A stretch of DNA of 64,000 nt from an uncultured Bacteroidales bacterium (GTDB lineage Bacteria > Bacteroidota > Bacteroidia > Bacteroidales > F082): the NCBI GenBank assembly GCA_900317055.1, contig ONFF01000014.1, positions 18,605 to 82,604 of the forward strand. The letters run 5' to 3'. The notes under the pieces were generated by a model. It did not search any database. It was not told the DNA's origin and saw nothing but the letters and a program-made list of their open reading frames with translations. This document shows positions 42,018-50,270 of the stretch, piece by piece. The translations under genes were made by a program, and so were the position numbers. Numbering within the stretch: position 1 is the first letter of the stretch; each line of letters begins with the position of its first letter.

Positions 42018-42779
42018 ATGTATATTCATGATGGTCAATGCATTTGGTGTGGAAGGAAAGCCCCAACAGCAACATTTAGTACGATTCCACATATTCTCCC
42101 CAAATCATTGGGTGGAACCGAAACATGTGTTGATGTTTGCGATGATTGTAACCATTATTTCGGGACTCCAGCGAAAGGACTTCCTTCTATTGATGTTGTA
42201 TTAAGAGAGATTTTTGAATCTTACCGTCTCTTTGGTACAAATTATTATGAAGAACACAATCCACCAAAAAAGTTCACTTTCTTTCACTATAATCACGAAA
42301 AGAAAAGACTTAAATTGAAAGACCCGTTTAGGGAGGCCACTATCACATCTCAATTCAAAAGAGGACTATTCGAACTCTTTCTTCAAAAATATCATGCGGC
42401 AACATTTGATGGTAATGATCAAAGATGGGATTGGGTTCGGTCTTATGCTCGATATGGTACGGAAATAATTCCTATAGAGCCTCACGTTTACTATGCTTTC
42501 AACAATATTGTTTTTCACCCTAGTGATGAAAATATGAATATTGTTCCCATGTCGGATAAGTTAATTGAAGACGCTTTGAAATATGGCGTTTTTCATTTTT
42601 TTTTAATGGGTCAGAACTTCTATCTAGAGGTGTTGCCGCATTTATTTCAGCAATATGGCAAAGAGTATTTGCAAAACGAAGCAAAAACAATGCTTTTACA
42701 TGCTAAAGGCGATGAGTGTATTTTCGAATTCACTAGAATAAGACAAATTGACCCATTTATGACAAGATTTAGAGAGTGA
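42018..42779 (+). CDS. HNH endonuclease-like protein
   Basis: 253 residues from the ATG at 42018; an upstream TTG is less likely. The N-terminus is a zinc-bound HNH module: CIWCGRKAP, then PHILPKSLGGTE and VCDDCNHYFG, with both CxxC pairs and the HILPxSLGG motif. The remaining 190 residues are not recognised. It starts 17 bases after the TIR gene on the same strand, so the two probably form one unit (NADase plus DNA nuclease). Confidence 0.75.
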   Translation: MYIHDGQCIWCGRKAPTATFSTIPHILPKSLGGTETCVDVCDDCNHYFGTPAKGLPSIDVVLREIFESYRLFGTNYYEEHNPPKKFTFFHYNHEKKRLKLKDPFREATITSQFKRGLFELFLQKYHAATFDGNDQRWDWVRSYARYGTEIIPIEPHVYYAFNNIVFHPSDENMNIVPMSDKLIEDALKYGVFHFFLMGQNFYLEVLPHLFQQYGKEYLQNEAKTMLLHAKGDECIFEFTRIRQIDPFMTRFRE

Positions 42780-42847
42780 AAAACCTTTTACGTTTTAAAC
42801 AATACCGCTCAGCTACCACTTCCTCCATCTCCACTTTCATCTTTCCC

Positions 42848-42862
42848 AATCCTTTTTCACCT
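42848..42862. repeat. 15-bp inverted repeat, right copy
   Basis: AATCCTTTTTCACCT, exact reverse complement of 32924-32938, 69 bases after the HNH gene. The spacing between the copies matches the defence island. Confidence 0.35.
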
Positions 42863-42914
42863 TTAAATTGGGGTCGTTGTCGTAACCTGGTTTTAGGTTT
42901 TTGAACTAAAAATC

Positions 42915-43002
42915 GCCATTATTGGCACTTTTTAGTCGTAAGCAGTTGGTCGATTGAAAGTATTTATTACTTTTGCATTACCAATAATTGCCAATAATGG
43001 CA
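42915..43002. promoter_or_regulatory. Two GCCA-N4-TGGC sites and promoter of the decayed ATPase gene
   Basis: GCCATTATTGGCA (42915-42927) and TGCCAATAATGGC (42989-43001) are exact reverse complements, and each is a near-palindrome. A -7 box TACTTTTG lies at about 42968-42975 between them, so they may be operator sites for the ATPase gene. Confidence 0.4.
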
Positions 43003-43017
43003 TAATTTAGGAATGAG

Positions 43018-43625
43018 ATGGTGGAAATTAAAAGAGACAGATATCTTCAACAGCTGATAGAAAGCCGTCAGAACGGCCTCGTCAAAGTGGTTACGGGAAT
43101 CCGCAGGTGTGGCAAATCGTATCTCTTGGCTATCTGTTGGAATCATTCCTTGTAAACAAGGCCATTCGCTATGATATCAAAGGCAAAAAGTATATCAACA
43201 CGCTTTCAAAGTATTATTTTTCTGACATAGGTTTGAGAAATGCCATTCTCAATATGCGCCAACAAGAGGAATCGCATATCATGGAGAATATCATCTACAA
43301 CGAACTGATTACCCGGGGTTACAACGTGGATGTCGGGATGGTAGAGATAAAAAAGCAGGACAAGGATGGGAAATGGATTCGTGTCCAGCTTGAAGTCGAT
43401 TTTATTGCCAACCTCGGAAGCAAAAAGTATTATGTGCAATCGGCTTTGTCAATCCCTGATAGAGAAAAGGAAATACAAGAATCCCGTTCGCTAACAAACA
43501 TCAATGATTCATTCAAGAAGGTTATTGTTGTCAAAGAGCACATCATGCCGCGCAGAAACGAAGATGGGATACTCACTATTGGGCTGTTCGATTTTCTCCT
43601 CAAGGAGGATAGTTTAGACATGTAA
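43018..43625 (+). pseudogene. DUF4143 AAA ATPase with large internal deletion
   Basis: The first 36 codons (ATG at 43018) match the start of the ATPase family up to Walker A, VTGIRRCGKSYLL. At about 43130 the sequence jumps, in another frame, to YLLESFLVNKAIRYDIKG and then runs to the normal C-terminus (HIMENIIYNELITRG, LEVDFIANLG, INDSFKKVIVV). By comparison with the intact gene at 31610-32866 about 240 residues are missing, including Walker B and the sensor region. The N-terminal frame stops at 43153. It cannot make a working ATPase. Confidence 0.85.
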
Positions 43626-43672
43626 CGGACCTACCGACCCTCTCCTCAATACAACAGCAGTAAAACTCTCAT

Positions 43673-44296
43673 TCAAGAAAGTTTGTCGATCACCTCCTGA
43701 AGGCCATTGAGGAAACGGGCGGCTTCGAAGCCGTCCATCTGGGCATGATGAAACTGGAACGAAATGGGCAAGGTCGTTTTGAACAGCCCTTGATGGTATT
43801 TGCCCCAAGCCAAGAAGGGATTGGTGAATAGCTCGGAATAGACACTCACCACACCGTCAATCTCGCATTCCGCCAAGGCCGAGGTGTCGATAGCCATATA
43901 TTCATCGCCATGAAGGTGGTCTTCGTTTGTTTCGTGAACCTGGCGCGTCAGGCGCAAATAATCTTCATTGAACTGGCGAAGATCCGCTGAAAACGGGATA
44001 TCACAAAGGTGGGCGTCACCGTTCATGGTCTTCACAACAGTCATCACTGCCAGACGGTCGTACAGCCATAAGTGCTCTCCGACAGGTAGTGTATAGAATT
44101 CCTGGATGCCGCTGGCCGCTTGACCGATACACCAGCACATCAGCATGTTCGTCTTCATCCCACTTCGTTTGGTAACCCTGATCAGTCTGCCGACATTAAA
44201 GGTTTTGACTATCGTCACTTTCGGCATGCCAGCCGTTTTCCACAGCTCAAACGCCCGTCCGCGCGGTGACTCTTTAGGGTCAATCTCTTTCTTCAT
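43673..44296 (-). CDS. CatA-like chloramphenicol O-acetyltransferase family protein
   Basis: 207 residues. The catalytic motif is present near the C-terminus: FQFHHAQMDGFEAARFL (HHxxxDG). Other CAT features are SGIQEFYTL and SVYSELFTNPF. Full-length compared with type A CATs (about 215). Many chromosomal relatives in Bacteroidota do not confer resistance, so the substrate is uncertain. -7 box TAGTTTTG on the minus strand at about 44311-44318. Confidence 0.8.
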   Translation of the reverse strand: MKKEIDPKESPRGRAFELWKTAGMPKVTIVKTFNVGRLIRVTKRSGMKTNMLMCWCIGQAASGIQEFYTLPVGEHLWLYDRLAVMTVVKTMNGDAHLCDIPFSADLRQFNEDYLRLTRQVHETNEDHLHGDEYMAIDTSALAECEIDGVVSVYSELFTNPFLAWGKYHQGLFKTTLPISFQFHHAQMDGFEAARFLNGLQEVIDKLS

Positions 44297-44322
44297 TGCT
44301 GTTGTTTTGCCGCAAAACTACA

Positions 44323-44365
44323 AAAAAATCCGCAACCCAAGGCTTCGCCCAGATTGCGGATTTTT
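44323..44365. repeat. Dispersed hairpin repeat, copy C
   Basis: AAAAAATCCGCAA (44323-44335) pairs with TTGCGGATTTTT (44354-44365); the loop is CCCAAGGCTTCGCCCAGA. It follows the stop of the CMD-cupin gene, so it also serves as its terminator. Stem and loop match copies A and E. Confidence 0.7.
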
Positions 44366-44382
44366 CGTTGAACCTTGTCCGA

Positions 44383-45507
44383 TTATTTCAATGTGTCATA
44401 CTGTTCGTCGGTGACAGGCTCCAGCCACTCGTTGCTGTTGCCAGGTTGGGCATTAGCATGGTAGGTGAGGTGCTGCATCCAGCTGTCTTTGGCGGCGCCG
44501 TGCCAGTGCTTCACACCCTCGGGAACGGCGATGACGGTGCCAGGGACCAACGGAACGGCTTCCCTACCCCACTCCTGATACCAACCGCGACCGCTCACGC
44601 AGATCAACATCTGAACTGCACCGTGGTGAACGTGCCAGTTGTTGCGACAGCCAGGCTCGAAGCTGACGTTGCAGAGCCCGCTTGCTGGGTCGAGGACGGC
44701 GAGATAGCTGTTGCCAATGAAATATTGGGCGTATGCTGTGTTGGGTTGTCCAGTGGGCCAGGGCGACTGGGCACACACCACATCATTCTTGCCGTCAACA
44801 GCAACTGCGATGGCTGCCTCACAACGCAAAGCCTCGGCTTGCAATCCTGTAGCTTTCAAAGCCACAGGAATACTACGCAACTGCTCCTCTGTGACACCCA
44901 TGTTCAAGGCACCACGCACATGGGCCTGCAACTGTGGCATAACATTCTCCAAGCCGCTCAACGCACTCACGGTGATGAGCTCGCGGTCGGCGTGAGTGAG
45001 GTTGTCGCGGGCGAAGATGTCGCCGAAGAGATGGGCTTTCAGATAGTAGTCCTCGGCAGGGCAGAAGTCATAGTTGAAAGGGCGACCGCTGAGTTGGGTC
45101 TGCACCTCGGTGCCTTGTTTCAAGGCATCGTAGCTAGCAGGCAGAGGAGAGGCGTCCATACCTTCTTCAGTGGTTTTGCCTTCGGTTTTGCGTTGCTCCA
45201 ATACTTTTTGCAAAGTGCCAAGGGCATTCAAAGAACGTGGGAATCCCGTGTAGGCATAGAGTTGCGATAGGGCTTCCTTGATTTGGCTGACCGTCAAGCC
45301 GGCATCCAAGCCGCCGTTGATGGCCTCGGCCAAGGCGGTATAGTCGGCTTTGGCCTCGTTGCAGGCGATGGTCGACATGAAGGCCACCTGCTCGGTAGTA
45401 AAAGTGAGTGTGTTCATTTCTTTTGCGTTTTCTTTAGTGGATTGCGTTCCACAGGCGGCCATTGTCAATGCGATGGCGAATATCATTATTGTCTTCTTTT
45501 TCATCAT
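44383..45507 (-). CDS. Carboxymuconolactone decarboxylase-like / cupin fusion lipoprotein
   Basis: 374 residues from the ATG at 45507. Lipobox LTMAAC. Two AhpD/CMD-like helical repeats (about 35-105: LAEAINGGLDAGLTVSQIKEAL; about 145-215: ELITVSALSGLENVMPQLQAH) are followed by a cupin (about 255-345: WHVHHGAVQMLICVSGRGWYQEWG ... VPEGVKHWHGA) with the metal-binding His pattern. CMD-cupin fusions are common but little studied. Extracytoplasmic location is indicated by the lipobox. Last gene of the aldo-keto reductase operon, 10 bases after the DUF362 gene. Confidence 0.78.
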   Translation of the reverse strand: MMKKKTIMIFAIALTMAACGTQSTKENAKEMNTLTFTTEQVAFMSTIACNEAKADYTALAEAINGGLDAGLTVSQIKEALSQLYAYTGFPRSLNALGTLQKVLEQRKTEGKTTEEGMDASPLPASYDALKQGTEVQTQLSGRPFNYDFCPAEDYYLKAHLFGDIFARDNLTHADRELITVSALSGLENVMPQLQAHVRGALNMGVTEEQLRSIPVALKATGLQAEALRCEAAIAVAVDGKNDVVCAQSPWPTGQPNTAYAQYFIGNSYLAVLDPASGLCNVSFEPGCRNNWHVHHGAVQMLICVSGRGWYQEWGREAVPLVPGTVIAVPEGVKHWHGAAKDSWMQHLTYHANAQPGNSNEWLEPVTDEQYDTLK

Positions 45508-45517
45508 AATTTGTTGG

Positions 45518-46624
45518 TTATTTTGTGATGACTTGTTTTTTTCCGTTGACAATGTAAATCCCTACCGGCAAAGACTCAAGACTTGTAGCGTTGTTCAGCA
45601 CCTTTTTGCCGTCGATGCTGAAGACGTTGTAGCGCAGACTCTCGGGAGCGGGATGCTGTGAATCAAACTCCTGAAGACCCGTGGTGTTGATGTCGATGAG
45701 GTTATAGGCTTGTGTGCCTAAGCCGATTTCCTCGGCATATTCCACTGTGTGGGTACCGTGGCGTTGTGTGATCCGATTTTGGAGCGGAACGGCATTGTCG
45801 CCGGGAGTGGACTCATAGTTGAAAATCAGGTCGAGGCAGGCCTTGTCCAAAGCCACAGGGTCGGTGGAGGCAAGGATTCCGATGTCGTTCATCTGCGGGG
45901 CGGCAGGATGCCCGTCACAGTCACAGTCCACTGAGAGGTTGTTCATCACGTTGATGTAAACGATGTCTTTGCCTTCCTGCTTGAAATAGTTGTGGACAGC
46001 TTGCGCGGCAGCGGCCATCGATTCGAGAAACGAGTCTTGGTTGTTGTTACCCCAAGGGTTTGTGGTGCTTGTTCCTGCCGAGTGGATATAGCATTTTCCG
46101 CTCTTTGAAGCCACGCCGATGCTCTGGTTTTTCAGCACGCCACCAAATCCGCCCATGGCGTGACCCTTGAAGTGGGCCAGGTTGATCATGAAGTCGTAGT
46201 TGGTTAAATGCGAGCCAACGATGTCGTGTTGTAGCCATTTTGTGTCGGTGACAGGAATGTTGGTTTCGCCTTCCGCGTCCATGATGTCAACATTGGCGAT
46301 TTCGTTGAAACCACGTTCGGCGATGGCTTGCAGGTGTGATGCCGTCGTGCTGCGATTGCCGCCGTAGGCTGTGTTGCACTCCACTATGGTGGCATTGGTC
46401 AGGTTGACCAAATCAACGATGAACTCGGGACGGAGATAGTTGCTTTGCGCCGATTCTCCCGTGGAGATTTTCAAGGCGACATTGCCTGTGGCATTAACGC
46501 CCAAGGCCTGATAGATTTTCACCAGCGATTCGGGCGTGATTTCATTGGTGAAATAGACATTGCTCTGTGCCGATGCCGAGAGGCCCAGGGCAACCATTGC
46601 GATCATGACGAGTGTTTTTTTCAT
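45518..46624 (-). CDS. DUF362 protein with type 9 secretion-like C-terminal tail
   Basis: 368 residues from the ATG at 46624 with a Sec signal ending ALGLSASAQ. The DUF362 body is a close paralogue of 6296-7279 (shared: NLAHFKGHAMGGFGGVLKNQ, VDCDCDGHPAAP). Instead of a lipobox it has an added C-terminal segment (RYNVFSIDGKKVL ... LPVGIYIVNGKKQVITK) of the kind used as sorting signal by the Por/type 9 system. So one paralogue is lipid-anchored and the other may be released or surface-attached. Own -7 box TATATTTG at 46650-46657 (minus). Confidence 0.75.
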   Translation of the reverse strand: MKKTLVMIAMVALGLSASAQSNVYFTNEITPESLVKIYQALGVNATGNVALKISTGESAQSNYLRPEFIVDLVNLTNATIVECNTAYGGNRSTTASHLQAIAERGFNEIANVDIMDAEGETNIPVTDTKWLQHDIVGSHLTNYDFMINLAHFKGHAMGGFGGVLKNQSIGVASKSGKCYIHSAGTSTTNPWGNNNQDSFLESMAAAAQAVHNYFKQEGKDIVYINVMNNLSVDCDCDGHPAAPQMNDIGILASTDPVALDKACLDLIFNYESTPGDNAVPLQNRITQRHGTHTVEYAEEIGLGTQAYNLIDINTTGLQEFDSQHPAPESLRYNVFSIDGKKVLNNATSLESLPVGIYIVNGKKQVITK

Positions 46625-46668
46625 AGATCCAATGTTTTGATTTTTGCTGCAAATATACAAAGTTAGCG

Positions 46669-47256
46669 TTAGAAACCGATTTCTTTTAGCCACTTGTCGA
46701 TTTGTCCGAACTTCTTGTCCATGCCGACACCGTTCATCTCTTTGGTGACGACACAGATGCCGTCGCGGTGGTCGCTCTTGGGCGTGGCCTTGACGATGTC
46801 TTTGAGGGTCTCATATTCGGCGGTGTAGGCTGTGCAGAACGGGATGACGGTCTTGCCGCTGAAGTCGTATTGTTCCAGGAAGGTGAAGACGGGCATCGGG
46901 GCAGTGTACCACCAGCAGGGGACGCAGACAAGCACCACGTCATATTGTGCCATGTCGCTCACAGTGCCTTTGATGGCGGGATGTGTGTTGGCATCTTTCT
47001 CGGCCTTGGCTTCGTTGGCGCACTCGTCGTAGTCGGTGGGGTAGTCGGCCTCACGGACGATTTCAAACTGGTCGGCGTTGAGTTTCTGCGCGATGTAGTC
47101 GGCAGCCGCCTTGGTGTTGCCGCTCCACGAGAAGTAGGCCACCAGCACTTTCTTGTTGTTCAAACTGTTCATGTTTTCTCCTTTCTTTTGTGCGCAGGCC
47201 GTGGTGCCGAAAAGGCTCATGATGGCCAATGTCGCGATGATAAGTGTTCTTTTCAT
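46669..47256 (-). CDS. Flavodoxin lipoprotein
   Basis: 195 residues. Signal MKRTLIIATLAIMSLFGTTAC; flavodoxin domain with VLVAYFSWSGNTKAAADYIA, CVPCWWYTAPMPVFTFLEQYDFSGK and FCTAYTAEYETL. The protein sits outside the cytoplasm and should bind FMN. Its ATG overlaps the stop of the frameshifted hydrolase gene (ATGA), showing the operon was built for coupled translation. Paralogue of 26961-27809 without the extra domain. Confidence 0.82.
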   Translation of the reverse strand: MKRTLIIATLAIMSLFGTTACAQKKGENMNSLNNKKVLVAYFSWSGNTKAAADYIAQKLNADQFEIVREADYPTDYDECANEAKAEKDANTHPAIKGTVSDMAQYDVVLVCVPCWWYTAPMPVFTFLEQYDFSGKTVIPFCTAYTAEYETLKDIVKATPKSDHRDGICVVTKEMNGVGMDKKFGQIDKWLKEIGF

Positions 47257-48322
47257 TGTTTGTCAAGTTTATCTGTGTAGAATTTCTGGATTTTTTCGGT
47301 AATCTGCTCAACATACTCCTTGACGAAGTAGGTGCGGATATGGGTGGCGCCGGGGACGATGAAGAGTTCCTTGTCGGCGGTGCGGTTTGCCTTTGCGAAA
47401 GCCTCTTCCGACATATAGCGGCTGTCGGCTATCTCGCCCGCGATGATGAGCAGGGGCTGGTCGATGAGGTCGGCGTGGTCGGTGGCATCCAGGCCATCAT
47501 GTCCATCAACGAACTCTTAAGATAAGTGCCTGGTGCATTAGGGGTTTTGTGGGTCACGCCGTAGTAGAAATAGCCGTCGCGGTAGAGGTCGACTTTTATT
47601 TTTCGGGCTTCTTTTGGAGTCCAATTCATAAAACCGGCAAGCTCCGGTTCACCACCTGCCACCTCTTTCTGGCGGGCCAGTGACGCCTCTTTTTGCCGCT
47701 CCATAATATCGCTCGTTTGTGTGCGCATATAGCCGTTTCGCCTGACATCGCCGGTATTGAAAAGGCTCAACGTTCCAACTGCCTTGATACGCTTGTCGGT
47801 TTGGGCAGCCGCGAAAGTGTAGCCGCCACCGCCACAGATGCCGAAGGCCCCGATACGGTCGGGGTCAACACCTGGGTACTGCTGGATATAGTCAATAGCG
47901 CCCATAATGTCGCCTATGCGGTTGGCTGGCTTGTCGGTACGGCGCGGCATACCGCCGCTCTCGCCCTGATATCGGGCATCGAAGGCGATGGTGATGAATC
48001 CTGCCTCGGCGAGTTTCTGCGCATAAAGGCCCGCCACCTGGTCTTTGCTGCCCCCGTTGGGGTGGGCGACGATGATAGCCGCATAACTGCCTTGGGCATC
48101 GTAGCCAGCAGGGGTATAGACATTGGCCACCACTTCAATGCCGTCGATTTTGTAGTTGACGCGTTGGATGTTCACCTTGCCCGGCAGGTTTTCATTGATG
48201 GCATCCTCATAAACGAGACCCATCGTGTTGGGGGTCAAAGTAGGGCCTTCATCGCCGTAGGTTTGAGCTTGTGCTGTCATAAGTGATAGGAATAGGAACA
48301 ATAGCAAACTAGTCTTTTTCAT
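47253..48322 (-). pseudogene. Cys-nucleophile alpha/beta hydrolase, single frameshift
   Basis: ATG at 48322 overlaps the stop of the upstream hydrolase gene (ATGA). The signal peptide (MTAQAQ) and hydrolase domain (APGYDAQG-type strand, GAFGICGGGGYTFAA nucleophile elbow) read in one frame to about 47490. The rest of the fold (ATDHADLIDQPLLIIAGE ... ELFIVPGATHIRTYF, with the catalytic His) continues in another frame to the TGA at 47253. One missing base near 47490 explains it, perhaps a lost G in a GG(G) run. Intact continuation and conserved ATGA junctions mean the break is recent or an assembly error. Confidence 0.8.
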
Positions 48323-49305
48323 CTCCAAAGATTCTTTTCGAAGAAAGGCACAATGTGTTCCATGGCTTGCGACACGTAGGGTTCGAGGTCGTAGAGGTCG
48401 AAGTGGGAGGCTTCGGGGAGCACCACCATCTGCTTGTTAGTGTGCGGTACAGCCTCGAAAATCTCGGTCGACGAGGGGCGGCTCCATGCTTTCTCGGCGC
48501 TGATGACCAGATAGGGCTTCTGCATACCTTTCATAATCTCGGTAACGTTGTACTTGATGAGTTCCAACTGCGACCAGGCCACTACCTGGTTGCTCCACCC
48601 TTTGCGGTTGCCACGCGCGGAGTAATAGTAGGCTGCGCCCTCTTCGAAGGCACGCGGCATGAAGTTGAGATGCATCAACTCGCCCTCGCCTTTGTCGTAG
48701 GCTTCCTTGGCTTTCACCACCTCGTCCTCCGGCTTGAAGAAGCCCATCATCGGCGATGTGGCGATGTTGGAAATGGCTGGCACAATGGCAGTGACCGCCT
48801 TCAGGCGAGGCTCTTTCACTCCGGCGACCGACATGTAGGAGCCGCTTCCGCAGATGCCCAAGCCACCGATATGGTCAGCGTCCACGTAAGGAAGGCTGCT
48901 GAGATAATCCACTGCCGCTTCGATGTCGCTCTCTTTCACATCCGGCAGTTCCTGAAAGCGGGGCATTCCTTCGCTCTCTCCAAAGTAGGAGCCGTCGAAA
49001 ACGAGGGTGACGTAGCCAGCCTCGGTGAGGCGTGTCGCATAAACCGACTGAGCCTGCTCCTTGATGGAGAGCATAGGACCTGTGATAACCACGGCAGGGT
49101 ATTTTTTGCCAAGGTCGAATTCGGCAGGAAGACGCAGGATGCCTGCGAGATTCAGATTCAGTTCCTTGTTGAGGAACACCATTTTTTGTTCTGTCATAGT
49201 ATTGCTTGTTTGATTGGATTCAATTTCTTTTTCTGTGTTTTGTGTGCACGCCGTCAGCAGTACAAATGCCAAGGCGGCAAGGGTGATTGTTCTTCTCATG
49301 GTCAT
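48319..49305 (-). CDS. Cys-nucleophile alpha/beta hydrolase lipoprotein
   Basis: 328 residues; lipobox LLTAC. Dienelactone-hydrolase-like fold: YPAVVITGPMLSIKEQAQ, LVFDGSYFGESEG, nucleophile elbow GLGICGSGSYMS (Cys, not Ser), and catalytic His in PEASHFDLYD. It is a close paralogue of 62354-63295. The substrate is unknown. It lies 5 bases after the aldo-keto reductase gene and is ATGA-coupled to the next hydrolase. Confidence 0.8.
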   Translation of the reverse strand: MTMRRTITLAALAFVLLTACTQNTEKEIESNQTSNTMTEQKMVFLNKELNLNLAGILRLPAEFDLGKKYPAVVITGPMLSIKEQAQSVYATRLTEAGYVTLVFDGSYFGESEGMPRFQELPDVKESDIEAAVDYLSSLPYVDADHIGGLGICGSGSYMSVAGVKEPRLKAVTAIVPAISNIATSPMMGFFKPEDEVVKAKEAYDKGEGELMHLNFMPRAFEEGAAYYYSARGNRKGWSNQVVAWSQLELIKYNVTEIMKGMQKPYLVISAEKAWSRPSSTEIFEAVPHTNKQMVVLPEASHFDLYDLEPYVSQAMEHIVPFFEKNLWR

Positions 49306-49310
49306 CTTTT

Positions 49311-50156
49311 TTATCCATAATTTTCGATTAGATACTTCACAAAGTTCATATCGTTGAAGTTGACGGTTCCGGTGTCGTGCTGGTTCATCGTGGCGATTTG
49401 GGCCATGTCATCGTTGGTGAGGGTGAAGTCGAAGATGTCGAGGTTTTGCTGCATACGCTCCTTGTGGGTGGATTTCGGGATGGCCACGATGCCGCGTTGC
49501 GTGAGCCAGCGGAGAGCCACCTGCGAGGCGGTCTTGCCGTACTTGGCACCAATGCCGGCCAGCAGGTCATTCTTGATGATGCCGTCTACGCCTTCTCCGC
49601 CGAGTGGTCCCCATGCCATCATCTTGGTGTCGAACTCGTTGAGCGTAGGCTCGATTTCGCGTTGCTGGATCATCGCGTTGCACTGCAGCTGGTTCACCAT
49701 CGGCTTCATATCCACATAGTGGGCGAAGTCGAAGAAACGGGCTTGTTGGAAGTTGCTCACGCCGATGGCGCGCACTTTGCCGTCGCGGTAGGCGTCCTCC
49801 ATTGCACGCCAGGTGCCGAACACGTCGCCGTATGCCTGGTGGATGAGTAGCAAGTCGATGTAGTCCGTTTTCAGCTTGCGCAGGCTCTCGTCGATGCTGC
49901 GGGCGGCCTTCTCTTCGCCGTTGTTGCTGATCCATACCTTGGTGACGAGGAACAGGTCCTCGCGCTTGATGCCCGACTTGGCGACGGCCTCGCCCACGCC
50001 TTCCTCGTTGAAATAGGCTTGTGCGGTATCAATTAAGCGATAGCCTACACTCAATGCATCGCTCACGCAACGCTCCGCCTCTTGTGGAGGCACTTGGAAC
50101 ACGCCGTAGCCCAAAATCGGCATCTCAACGCCGTTGTATAGTCTGATGTTTTGCAT
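49311..50156 (-). CDS. Aldo/keto reductase
   Basis: 281 residues, AKR (beta/alpha)8 barrel: GVEMPILGYGVFQVP, RLIDTAQAYFNEEGVGEAV (Asp/Tyr of the tetrad), LFLVTKVWI (Lys), YIDLLLIHQAYGD (His), and NADPH site GIVAIPKSTHKERMQQN. Cytoplasmic reduction of aldehydes or ketones. First gene of the operon running to 44383; -7 box TAGTTTTG (minus strand, 50195-50202) about 38 bases upstream. Confidence 0.9.
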   Translation of the reverse strand: MQNIRLYNGVEMPILGYGVFQVPPQEAERCVSDALSVGYRLIDTAQAYFNEEGVGEAVAKSGIKREDLFLVTKVWISNNGEEKAARSIDESLRKLKTDYIDLLLIHQAYGDVFGTWRAMEDAYRDGKVRAIGVSNFQQARFFDFAHYVDMKPMVNQLQCNAMIQQREIEPTLNEFDTKMMAWGPLGGEGVDGIIKNDLLAGIGAKYGKTASQVALRWLTQRGIVAIPKSTHKERMQQNLDIFDFTLTNDDMAQIATMNQHDTGTVNFNDMNFVKYLIENYG

Positions 50157-50270
50157 AGTTTTGATGTTTTATGATTTCTAACTGTTTGACAATGCAAAAC
50201 TACAACCATCATTCATCATGGTTGTTATGGATTTTTCGGGAAAAATTTCAAATTTTGCGGTTTTGCTTCG

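Noticed and set aside
31610-43625. The two DUF4143 genes as ends of a composite transposon
   Set aside because: DUF4143 ATPases are not transposases and no terminal repeats or target duplication at their ends were seen.
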